Below are positions 53,266 through 63,471 of a stretch of DNA of 64,000 nt, one piece after another (position 1 is the first letter of the stretch; every line of letters begins with the position of its first letter). The translations under genes and the position numbers were made by a program. The stretch is taken from positions 70,785,287 through 70,849,286 of the forward strand of contig CM026426.1 in assembly GCA_014871385.1 (NCBI GenBank), read 5' to 3'. The notes beneath the pieces were generated by a model. That model was not told the origin of the DNA. It made no database searches and worked only from the letters and a program-made list of their open reading frames with translations. Origin of the DNA: Ceratodon purpureus. Taxonomy: Eukaryota; Streptophyta; Bryopsida; Pseudoditrichales; Ditrichaceae.

Positions 53266-54074
53266 AGATGTTGTGCAAAAGTTACTGCCCGGAATTGGAA
53301 AGAAGCCGACTCCGATCACCCCGTTCCTATATCATCTTTACCAAAAAAGGAAAGTTCTATCAGAGGATGAAGAGGCGGACCTCCAGGTGACCGAAGACCT
53401 AATGAAGTTCAAGGACGAATACGGCGAGGAAGAGAAACAAAGCGGGGATGATACCGATACAATATCCACGGATGCAAAGAGGAAGTACAGCTCCTCTTGG
53501 AAACTGCCTTAGCAAAGTTCCATTCCAAGACAGTGTACCATAATCCACTTCTCAGCACGCGGAACCTTCAACCGCCCGAGAGAATAGGGCGAGGAACGTG
53601 GTCAGTTTTGAGCAACGTTTCCTCGATGACTCATTCCGGGCACTCTGGAAAGAATCCCAGAATGTCCAGGCGACTTACGAGCAGATCAAGTTGACGCTTA
53701 GGAAGGTGTGCGTGTCGATGGGAGGTTGCTAGCCTGAAGAACTTCTCCAAGAGATTGAGTTTCTAAAGGAAGCACCTCAACTCCAAGCCGGGAAGCAGCG
53801 ACTAAAGCTTCAAATAACGGAACTCACCACAGATCTGTCGACCAAAAGCCAGGAGGTTCGGAAGTTTCACGCAAGACAAAAACAAAGCCTAAACGACATC
53901 CGGAAGCTGATAAGGGTACTGGGTGCGGTCGTCAACAAGGCCCGGATGTTCAACGGGGACATTTTGTCCAAGTCCGTGACAACCGACAAGCTGAAGATCA
54001 TTACGATCCTGTGCAAGTATGATTTCGCGATGAACAAGACCCTGAAGCTTTTGAAGAAGTTGCTGAATCCGTAA
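53266..54074 (+). pseudogene. Element C accessory protein, C-terminal half
   Basis: Continues the ORF broken at 16036: VVQKLLPGIGKKPTPITPFL then YHLYQKRKVLSEDEEADLQV aligns with element B (KKPPTCFPTFLIHLYRHKGL then LTPREVVEYDRL). An acidic linker follows. Then, after frame changes near 53510, a long coiled coil: FEQRFLDDSFRALWKESQNV, YEQIKLTLRKVC, LLQEIEFLKEAPQLQAGKQR, LKLQITELTTDLSTKSQEVR, and MNKTLKLLKKLLNP with a stop at 54072. One TAG sits near 53730. The architecture equals that of A, B and the Gypsy 1 accessory ORF, but sequence divergence is greater, so C is an older or different subfamily. Confidence 0.6.
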
Positions 54075-57000
54075 TCTGGAAATCAAGGGACCTGTCCAAA
54101 CCATCTCGTAGAGCTACTTTTTAGTTTTAAGCTTAAATTCTTAAGAATATGAAAATGTAGCAATAAAAACTTTAAAAAATTAGAAACTAAGTGCTTTAAG
54201 TAGGGAGAAATCCTTAGAATATGAAAAGGGACTTAAGAAATTTAGTTCACACTAGAAGAAGTAGATAGTTTAAGAATAAACACTTAAGAATATAAGTTAT
54301 ATGTGAACATGGCAAGAGGTGCACCTTTATAAAGGGATGTATCCCTTGTTAAAGGGACGACCTTATAAAGAGTCGCGACCTTAAGAGGAGGTGCCAACTT
54401 AAAGGCACACCCCTTGAGAAAGGGTGTAGCCCTTAAGATTTGGACTATATCCCCTTTCCCCCAAGGTGTTAACCACCACATTGTGTATATGTGTGTCCTA
54501 GCTTGGAGCTAGCTTTTGCAATAAAAGAATGGATGAATTCTTTGAGTTGTATAAGGGAATTGTGTAAAAAAGTGTTGAATGTGTGTGTTGTGAGTTGAAT
54601 GTTTGGAATATTGATTTGAGAGGAGTATTATTTCAACATTATATTACTTAAAAATTAAATAGTACTTCATGGAAAGTTAAGGAAATACCTTAATTGCTTA
54701 AAGAGTAAATCATTGTAATCATTGAGTGATGATAAAGATTATGAGTTGAATAAGTAATTGTGAATACTTGGATTTAGGAGTGAGTACCAAAATGAATATA
54801 GCTTGAGTGAGTTAAGACTCAAGGGAAGAAATAAAGGAGTTAATGCATTGTGAAGTGGAATTAGATTAGAAGTTGTGAATGAAGTCCTTCAGAGCATAAT
54901 GCATGCATATAGTGCATTGTGTTAGTAAACTTAAGTGGATTTATCTTAAGAATACAATTTACTAACTTGAGTAATCCTTAAGTGAAGGAAGGAGTACTTG
55001 GAGAATGGAGATTGGAGAGCGTTAATTGCTCAAGGTAAATTGTGTTTTAAATAATTCACTTTAATTAAGGAACCAACGATGAGTGATGAGAGAACTACAT
55101 GGAGGATCTCCATGGCCAAACATGGCAAGGATAAAGGGCAACGAGTGGGGTTGTGAGATCCTTAAGATTCATTCCACCCCCCACCTTAAAACTTATTTGG
55201 CAAAGTGCCACACAAACTCTAAGATAAGAGTTACCCTTAAGACATTTAGGCTTAGAAACCTTTATCTACCTACTCAATCTTAGACATACACCAAACTTAG
55301 ACGTACTTGACCCTCCCGTAGAACGAATCTAGATATTATTGGGCTTGGGTGTTGTTTAGGGAATTTCCACCTCAAAGATCTCCTTCGAGGGCAGTGGTAG
55401 AAGAATCCAGTGGGGCGACGTTCAAGGTGCTGAAGAAGCAGAATCAGTCACCACCGTCACTTGGGGACCAGGTGATAGTGCCAGCCGGAATTCAGTCTTC
55501 GAGTTTTTTAGCTCCACCCCGGTTCTTTTCGGATCTTTCCGGATCTTCTCAGATTCTTCGGAATCTTTCCAGATATCCGCATCCGGATCCGGATCCGGTT
55601 TTGGAGGAGAGTTTGGTAACGAGATAACTAGGCGACCCGTACCACTTGCTGTCTACCCCTTTTAGATATTGTGGAACCTCTCAAAAGGTCGGTTGGCGCT
55701 TCCCGGCCTCAACCGGATCATACCCAACCTAACAATGGCTATCTCACATGAAAGTTATACAAGCACACACACCTAGTGAGGCTGCACTCGTACTACACGT
55801 AGTCTTTCAACCAGCTCTTAAACGAACCCTAAAACCTGATCCTAAGATAGATTTTGGTACTCTCCTAAGCTTTTCCCTCCAAGTGGTCCTTTCAAAGCTC
55901 ACTCACACGTCTATAAGGAACTCTGGACTCAACACTTGCAGCAAAACTCTAAATGACGCTTTACTTCATAGAGAAAAGGAAACAAAGAAAGATGACCTTG
56001 GAGAATCGGAAGTTCCCCCCCTTCTTAACACAATGCTTATCCTAATCCTAACTCAAATGAGGCACTCTCGCGCCCTCAGCACCTCCCATTTGGCGTTCCA
56101 CGCAAATCCGGGAATCCTATCCCTTCCTTGAATTTGAGATCTCAGATCCACAATTTCCGGATCTCAGATCCTCCAACCCGGATCTTGTACCCGGATCGGG
56201 CACCAGGATCCTTAAATCCAGATTTTCCAATCCGGTCTTTGGCTGGAATCAAACTCTTTTCTTTAACCCTTTTATCCTCTAGCCCTTTCACACTTGGCTC
56301 TATGCGCTAACTTATCTACCACTATTACTTTTGTGCTATCTAACTAAAAATATAACACTAAAATAATTTTTCTAACCTATTTCTATTGCTATCTAGCTAA
56401 AAACTAACTTTCTGTGTTCCCACACCTACCCCATTTGGTACCCCAACCAAGTCGCCTAAGCCCCGGTTCAACACCAGGGCATCGGAGACCAAGTCTAAGG
56501 AGAAGAAGTCGAGGAGAAAGCAGTGAGGAGGGCTGCACGGACAAAGAAGGCAGGAAGATTGGAGCCGAGGACAACGTGGTCAAAGGCAACGAGGAGAAGG
56601 CGAAGAAGACAAAAACTCAGTAGATTCTTTTCTTCTCCATAGCCACTTGTCAAGTTTCGCATTTATAGGAGTAGAAACCGGATCTGAGATCTGGATTAAT
56701 CGTTGAAGTAGGATTCTAGGTAGTTGATTAGGAGTTGGGGTTTTTGCTGAACCTTTCAGCGCCGCCTCTTTTGTGAAAGCCTCTGCTTACTTAAGTGGAG
56801 CAGGCGAGGTTGGCTGGGTCCTTGTTTATGCATAATTCCTTCCTATATTCCTTATCAGTAAAGTCTTTTATGTTTTCATACACTGTGCGTGATTTCCATC
56901 TAAGTGTGTAGATCCGAGAGGATGATGAGAGTTCTACTATAGACTGGATAGGAAGGTGACGAAAGTTGTTGACAAGACCCTGATCAGGACGATTTTGAGA

Positions 57001-57321
57001 TTGAGCAGAAGGGTTAGGCAGGTTGTCGTAGGAGTTGAAGCCTCGCTTTTGTGACCTCCACACATGTCTCACGCGGAAAAGCCATCGCTAAGGTTGTAGC
57101 GGATCGAGAGGTACTTGATCGGGCTCCTTGAACTCTTGAAGAGGTTCCGCAGTAAGTGAGCAGAGGTATGGATAGTAGTACGGGTTCCTAGAGATAGCCG
57201 GATCCTAGTTCTCTCGGATCCGGATCGGTTTGTTGTTCTAGTCTCACGGATCGGAAAGAACTACTTCTGTGACCTGCTAACTACGTACCTGCATGGATTC
57301 TGCATACCCCATACCTTACGG
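54075..57321. other. Gene-poor region with short hairpins and GGATCC-rich patches
   Basis: 54.1-55.1 kb is AT-rich with many CTTAAG words; 54.33-54.44 kb packs several short inverted repeats (AAGGGATGTATCCCTT, ACCCCTTGAGAAAGGGTGT). 55.5-55.6 and 56.1-56.25 kb repeat GGATCCGGATC and CAGATC words, also met near 15.2, 34.8 and 62.35 kb beside elements A-C, so this may be the 3' untranslated part of element C. A Lys/Arg/Glu-rich ORF at 56414-56623 has no recognisable domain. No rRNA or tRNA is seen. Confidence 0.35.
56791..57072 (-). CDS. Short unrecognised ORF
   Basis: 93 codons (MRHVWRSQKRGFNSYDNLPN ... DFTDKEYRKELCINKDPANL). Composition is protein-like rather than low-complexity, but I recognise no family and there is no support from neighbours. 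It may be a fragment of another retroelement. Confidence 0.2.
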   Translation of the reverse strand: MRHVWRSQKRGFNSYDNLPNPSAQSQNRPDQGLVNNFRHLPIQSIVELSSSSRIYTLRWKSRTVYENIKDFTDKEYRKELCINKDPANLACST

Positions 57322-59435
57322 TTGCTTCCATTTCTGAGGCTAATGTCGAAGAACTCTAGGTCATCAACATGGAGACCAAGATCACAGAATTTGATCATAA
57401 GGGCATACACCATCAAATTCATGTACTCATCCATGGAGGGTGATCCATATTATTTTGCCATACTAGTGGACACATCAATAAATCACTTCGGTCCGATATG
57501 CTTAATGCTTAGACTAGAGCCGTCTCATTTCGATGAGATAGTGAAGATAATACGAGATGAGGTACTGGAAAAGAAATGGGCGACTAAGGCAGGTTTGACT
57601 CTTAAGACGAAGGCCTTGTCAATCAAATTTTGGAATGTCTTGAACAGCCTTTCATTAGCCGCAAAGCTCACGAAGGCCAAACACCCGTAACCCGAGCACC
57701 AATGGATGTGTCTGGGGTAATAGCAAGCGGCAGCCAAATCGGAAGTCTACTATCCGGACGCAATAGAGGCAGAGCATTGGTTCCTATTCAAAGTCGGGCT
57801 GCTTCTGCAACTCCTACACCCCTCTCGCCAGCAAAAAAGAAGAAGATTGCGAAGAAGCCTGACAAGGTCGTCACGAGAAAGAGCAAACTTATGTCTGAAG
57901 AGGATTAAGCAACATGTCTTAACCCTAAACATGTCTTAACTCTTCCAAAGGTGCACAAGGTTGGAGAGGCCTTCGACTTCGTCAATGCCAAGTGTATATA
58001 CTAGAAATTCTTCACTTAGTGCCAGGAGGAGTTTGTCTTTAAATTGGAAGGGGAGCCGAAGTGAGAACGCATCGTCACGAGCATCAATGTTGCCAAGCAT
58101 CAGGCTGAGGTGTCGAGGAATAGAGGGAAGAACAAGGTTATTCCCCTCACAAACGAGATGAAGATCATAAAATTATGCGACCCGACATGGGAACTATGGA
58201 AGGAGGTTATTGCCTCTGCGGCCTGTGGAGAACTCGTAGACCCCGACACCAAACCTGTAAAGAAATTTAATCAGAGTGATAAGTTCGTTCCAGAGAAGGA
58301 TGGAACGCTTCAGAGGGAGTTCTTCAAGTTTCGAGGGAACTTGACGGAGGCAGATCACGGGAAGCTTTGTAGACACATCCTCTACTAGTCTGGCCCACGT
58401 CAAAAGTGGGAACACCCGAAGGTTGTCAATGTATTGGAGGAATGCTACATGGTCAAAGAGTAGATAGAGCGCAGAAAATGTAAGGTTGTCGCTCAAGCGG
58501 AACTACAGAAGATCAAGCCGGACCTCTAACTCTTCAAGGGTGGCGTCCTTGATGTACAGGCTTGAAAGAAGTTCAAGAAATAGTACTAGGTCAGCAAGGA
58601 GTCCAAGCACGTTCTGCTTGATTGGAGTATACCGGACACATTCTGGACGAACTCAAGAGCAACTATGCATCGCAATATGCCTTCCCAAGATCTCTTGCCG
58701 TATGCAGTTGAGTTCTTTAGGACATTCCTCGAGACAAGAATTAAGATCAAACACCCAACAGCTAGGATGTGGTTTCTCCCATTCATCAGGAAGCCTCAAC
58801 TAATCTTTGGATCTTGGCCCTCCGATATATGGGCGTTGAGGGAGGACAACGTCTCCTTCGGAATCATTGACTTTTTGTTCCTTCCAGATAACAATAAGAA
58901 GCATACTTACACTTTGAGGAATCCATTCTTTACGGAGTTCTTCCAAATGATCAAAGATTTGGGATAGTCCAAGTTCAACTTCGTTCAGAACTAGCTTATG
59001 ATTTGCGGGGAGGAGGAGGACCTCGCCCAGGTACACACGTGGGTAGAGCTGAATACCTTGAGTGATTGCAAAAAACCGCAGTTGTCGTACTTCCTTGCTC
59101 CTAACGAACGACTCGGCGGTCATTCTGCAAAGAGCAGACTTGCGATAGAAGCCGTCCGTCTCCTTTTTCTTATCAATACAAAGATAGACCAAGAGGACCA
59201 AGAGGACCAAGAGGACCAAGAGGATCAAGAAGAACTGCCCCCACCAAAGAAGAAATAGAGAATGCCCAATCAACCCCTCTACACCAAGCCCCGGAAGTAC
59301 CAAGAGTTCATGTATTCGACCTATCCAGCTCAGTCAAGGATGGAGTTCTACATCCAGATCCTCCAAGCGTTTTGTAGGCATGGGGATGTTGTGTTTCAAC
59401 TCTATGCTGGAACTAAGCCCCTCATGGCTACCATG

Positions 59436-59587
59436 GTAAGTCCCTCCTGCACTGTAGCTTGAATCGAGTTAAATTGTTTCAGATTTAGTTGCATTTGAGG
59501 GTGTTTGCGTAATGTGTTTCAGCATATACTTCCACACTTTAGCCCGAATTGAGCTAAATTGTCTTTGGCTTGTTATCAATTTTTCAG
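59436..59587 (+). other. GT-AG intron in the methyltransferase-like gene, with two palindrome copies
   Basis: ATG/GTAAGT donor and CAATTTTTCAG acceptor, 152 bp, phase 0. Joining the exons keeps the frame through the methyltransferase-like motif. The 21-nt palindrome family occurs twice within it. Confidence 0.75.
59453..59558. repeat. Two degenerate copies of the 21-nt palindrome
   Basis: 59453-59473 (arms TGTAGCTTGA / TCGAGTTAAA) and 59538-59558 (TTTAGCCCGA / TTGAGCTAAA), both inside the intron. Confidence 0.65.
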
Positions 59588-60143
59588 ATGCTCTCGTTAA
59601 ACACTTTTGTCATCGCGGATGATAGTGACTCACGTCATATGAGCAAAGCCGAATCCTTAGGCCTGACTTTGGACCAACTTGATTTCTTTATAAACGGATA
59701 TCATGTTGATGTGGATCGCTTCCCAGTTCTGGGTAGGGCCGTGCAAAAAGAGAAAGGCAGAGCTTGTGGAAAGTGATTTACACGGTTGGCACAGCGGAAG
59801 GCTAAATCCGGTGAAAAAAAATGAAAAAAATTAGAAATTACCTTATAAGATTATGTAAGTGTTAACTAGATCTAGGTAACAACCGGTTAAGACGGTTGGT
59901 GGAAGAAATAAAGAACCGGACAGGGCTACTGCGACTGATCCAGTCGAGTAGGACCGGTTGGACCAAGGGCAGGCTTTGGGACCAATTCGAGACCGGGCTG
60001 ACTTAGGGCAACAACCCGTAGACAAAATTCGCACGGGAGAGACGGCCGCAACAATTAAAGCGTCGCCGGTTGCGACCGTCCAATGATGAAGGGCTACGAC
60101 CGTCCATCATGAAGAGCTATTAAAGGCTGGAGTCGGAGCAAAG

Positions 60144-60151
60144 TATAAAAG
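60144..60151 (+). promoter_or_regulatory. TATA box of element B
   Basis: TATAAAAG, 208 nt before the start codon at 60352, equivalent to 32609-32616 in element A. Confidence 0.6.
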
Positions 60152-60351
60152 GTACAAGGGCAACCGTGATCCTTCTTTCTTTTGTCATTTTGTGTGCGTT
60201 GGAACCTTGTCCTCCTCGGTGTATTTCACATTACGTGCTTAGGCCGATAGGAGAAAGGCGGTGAGACGAATGTGTTTCCGTTGGTTGAGGGGCTGTTTGA
60301 GAAATCGTGCGTGCAAGAGTTACCGGAGGGACTCTAAGGACTATTAGTAGT

Positions 60352-62229
60352 ATGGCTAGGAAGAGGAAGGAGCCGGACGAGGGTCCTTTGCTAAAGGTAC
60401 AAGGGATTATGCCGTTGATACCAACGGATGAGCGCAGGGAACGTCTCCGAGATGCATTGGAGATTATGGGTTGTCCGATGCTCCTTGATAAAGCATGGGC
60501 TTGGTCGGAGTCACTTCTGGCACACAAGATTTTGGTCCAAAACCCTAACAATCGAGGGACCATCTGAGGGGAGCCGGAGCGATGGACGGCGCAGCTTTGG
60601 CGGGATATGTATGGCTTCCGCAATGGGGATGTTTCAACGCTGGAGGTATGTGATTTCATCTACAAGTACATCAAGACGGCCGGGAATCCATGGGAAGGTT
60701 GGAGTATGGACGACATAAACGACGAGAGAGCCCGGTTGGTGGTAGGGTTTAGGAACTCGATTTTCCACCCGGAAATACCCAAACAAGTAACCATCAAGTG
60801 GGCGAACACCTTCATAGGTGCCATGAACGGGTTGATCCAAGAGGACTGGGGCGCTATGATCAAGACCGTCGTCGACGAGAAGGTGGCCTAACTGAAGAAG
60901 GTGAAGAAACCTCCCACCTGCTTTCCGACTTTCCTCATTCACCTCTACCGGCACAAGGGACTGTTGACACCCCGGGAGGTAGTGGAGTACGATAGGCTGA
61001 AGAGTCTCCAAGGATACGCGGAATCGGAGACGGAAGTTTCTGATGACGATGATGACTTGATGGTGATTTTGCCCACCCCGACGAAGAAAGTACGGCCTAA
61101 CGTGGAGGAAGGGCAACCATCTAGTACCCCTTGGTCCCCAACATCGCCAAGACGCAACGTGATTACGAAAGTCCTCAAACCTATTGGTCCAGCGGAGCAC
61201 ACCAAAGATCCATGTAAAGATTTGGTCAACCTAGCGGAGCAGATGATCGAGTATATCGAGTACCTCCAGGAAACCACAAAGCTCGAGCACCAGTTGACGA
61301 AGGAGGTGATTTCCCTTACTGGAACAGAACGGCTAGAAGATTGCATTACCATTCTTCACTACCGGGACTTGGCTAGCCTGCAGTCAAGCCATGTCGAGGA
61401 ATTGACACATAACCGAGAGACGATCATCAAACTCCAACACAAGTTGAATGATGCCCAGTTAGACTTCCGGGAGGCCCGTGACCGGGCAGCCAGAACAGTC
61501 TTGAGTGTGGTGGAGATCAAAAACACTCTAGCCCTTCCGGTGGATGTGGCCAATCAGTGCGCCGTCTATAAGGAGTTATTGACGCACGGACCGGATCCAG
61601 CTTGGAAGCTGATTGTAAATTTCATGCACAACCGGACGCAGGTGATGGAGGCGACCTGGTTGAAGATGAGAGCCCTAGTGGAAAGCCTTGATGGGAATGG
61701 GTCCGGTCCGTCAACTCCACCGGGTCCACGGGCAGAACAAGAGGCGCACAAGACTCCAAAACCACCAGCCCCGACCTTGGGACCGGAACCAATGCCGACC
61801 GTTCCGTCTCCAATTCAGTCGGCCATCCGGTCACCTGTTTGGCCGGACCTTGAACAATCGTTAGCGAAACTTCTTCTGGATATCCCGGACAGCCTTCACA
61901 ATCTCATCATACCGGAAGGGATGGAGGCCATTATCCCGGAGAACATCAGCCTGGATGGAAGCCTTGGGCCACCAGCATGATCACCCTTCGTTCCGGTACA
62001 AGGAACTCTATCCTCGGAACGAGTACGGACGGGCCTCAACATAACCCCAGAAGCTACACGGTCTTCCTTGCCTACAGTACAAACAGGGCGAGTTCGGAAG
62101 GCAGTCGATCAACCGGTACCTGATACTCCGGGAGCCGGCTCTTCACTAAAACGGTTGAAGAAGGGCGTACAGAAGAAGGGACGGCCGGACGGAGCCCGGA
62201 CTAGCCCAAGGTTCGAGAAGGAGAAGTAG
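60352..62229 (+). pseudogene. Element B accessory protein (626 codons, three in-frame stops)
   Basis: A single frame from ATG 60352 (MARKRKEPDEGPLLKVQGIM) to TAG 62227, interrupted by TGA 60565, TAA 60889 and TGA 61978. Residues 70-260 are globular: RWTAQLWRDMYGFRNGDVST, RLVVGFRNSIFHPEIPKQVT, FIGAMNGLIQEDWGAMIKTV, PTCFPTFLIHLYRHKGLLTP. An acidic linker follows, then a coiled coil at about 290-400 (EQMIEYIEYLQETTKLEHQL, TIIKLQHKLNDAQLDFREAR), LPVDVANQCAVYKELL, NFMHNRTQVMEATWLKMRAL, a Pro-rich region and a basic C-terminus (LKRLKKGVQKKGRPDGAR). Domain order equals that of the Gypsy 1 accessory ORF. 'DWGamI...P.FL.HLY' recalls the PF20167-type domain. Function unknown; possibly a Gag-like or targeting scaffold. 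Confidence 0.65.
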
Positions 62230-63199
62230 TAGGATTAGGATAAGGACCGGATAAAATGGCAGCGATTAACAATGGGGCTCACTTGCACCCGGCTGTCAAT
62301 CCACATAGATAGCGGCAGTAACTAGGAATAGAAGGCGGCCACCGGTCCGGGATTCGCGGGGTCCAAGATCCGGAAATTCTGGATCTCGGTTGGCCACTTG
62401 TCTACTATAGGCTCATTAGGAATTACTACTTAAGCCAGAAGTTTTTCCAAGGACTGGGCCTTGCTGTTGTAAGCCGTTTTGATTTTGCAATTGAGAATAT
62501 ATTTTTGGATTTGTTGCGTCGATCGGCTAGCTGGCAGGCTCGTTACCGTAACGGTTTGTTGGTACTGTTGTCTCTGATAGCATTCTGGGAGAGTGTTGAA
62601 CAGTGTAGTAGTTCGGAGAGCGCCCAGAGAGATTGGAAAGGTGTCAAGCGTTGAGCATTGACGGTTTCTAACGCTAGGAAGGAGCCTGGAGGGAAGGGAA
62701 TTTGTATTGCACCAGGGGCTGGTAGTCTTAAGGACACGATGGGTCGTATGTACACCGGAATCCGGGATCGGGCCGGTCGCTTCCTGCCGATAGGATAAAA
62801 GCCGGGCTACCCATTGTAAACGAGACCGGAATCGAGACGATATAGTTAGGATATTGTCCAACCGTAAGGTGATGTCGTTGTAGTATGTGTGAAGTAACCG
62901 ATAATGAGTAGTTATCCAGACCGGTCTCTAGTCATACGGTTGGAATACTGCACCCCTCTCTGGGTGGTAGATAGGAACACTGGGGTGTCTAGCCACTTTA
63001 ACTCTTGGGTCGGTGGAGGATGTTCAAGCTCAAGTCTTCAATCCCTCCTTCAATACTGCAAACATTAGCTTAGAGGGCGATGGTCAACGGTCAGATCCGT
63101 AGAGCCAAACTGCATCTAAAGCTGATATTGAATTAGGCGCCGTGCGACAAAGGCTCGATTTTTTGGAGGTAGAAGTCATGGCTATAGCCAAAGGAAGAC

Positions 63200-63469
63200 A
63201 TGGATCTGGGAGTGGGAGAGGAACAGGTGGTGGGCAAGGTAGAGGGAAACAAGCGGCTAAGAGAAGGAGGATGGACACAACATCACAGCGCGCCTCCATT
63301 AGGGAGAGCTAGCGTCAATTTTGAGAACTCTGAGATTCTTGCAAGATTGTTGGCGGCAAAGGCACGGGAGGAGCAGTTGCAGGAGATGCTGGCTAATCAA
63401 CATCTGGATATTACCAAGACAATGCAGGCCGCAGCTAAACAACATCTGGATCTCACAGTGGTTGGTTGA
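63200..63469 (+). pseudogene. Short coiled-coil ORF upstream of the FCP1-like relic
   Basis: Reads NFENSEILARLLAAKAREEQ then LQEMLANQHLDITKTMQAAA; upstream, in another frame, a Gly/Arg-rich basic stretch (GSGSGRGTGGGQGRGKQAAK then RRR). It ends two bases before the FCP1-like frame starts, so it is probably the N-terminal part of the same gene after a frameshift or across a small intron. No known domain. Confidence 0.3.
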
Positions 63470-63471
63470 AC

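Larger units (their letters stand above)
57322..59776 (+). pseudogene. Decayed methyltransferase-like gene (permuted SAM-binding motif), truncated by element B
   Basis: After a first block (57322-57660; LRLEPSHFDEIVKIIRDEVL, LKTKALSIKFWNVLNSLSLA), one frame runs from 57630 to 59435 with about 13 stops. It has a basic linker (AKKKKIAKKPDKVVTRKSK), WELWKEVIASAACGELVD, RIKIKHPTARMWFLPFIRKP, FGIIDFLFLPDN and FTEFFQMIKDLG, then LMICGEEEDLAQVHTWVELN. Near the end GDVVFQLYAGTKPLMATM resembles motif I of DNA methyltransferases, and after a spliced intron NTFVIADDSDSRHM fits the next strand ('n..v..dDsD'). Motif I lying C-terminal suggests the permuted N6/N4-amino methylase order; the IV motif (DPPY) would be the altered IDFLFLP. 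The exon ends in sequence belonging to element B. Family call is tentative. Confidence 0.45.
59765..63020 (+). mobile_element. Element B: sister copy of element A
   Basis: Starts TGTGGAAAGTGATTTACACGG, matching element A at 32229, and shares with it the promoter, leader, ORF and 3' region up to about GGTCGGTGGA (63010-63020). It interrupts the last exon of the methyltransferase-like gene. No LTR pair, terminal inverted repeat or polymerase was found. The ORF is much better preserved than in A. Two copies in 64 kb with sharp shared 5' ends argue for mobility, but the mechanism is unknown. Confidence 0.6.

Noticed and set aside
57322-59776. Stop-codon reassignment or programmed readthrough at TAG
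   Set aside because: Frameshifts coexist with the stops, and intact ORFs in the same window (49055-50071, 50126-51181) encode W by TGG and end in TAG, so ordinary decay explains the data.
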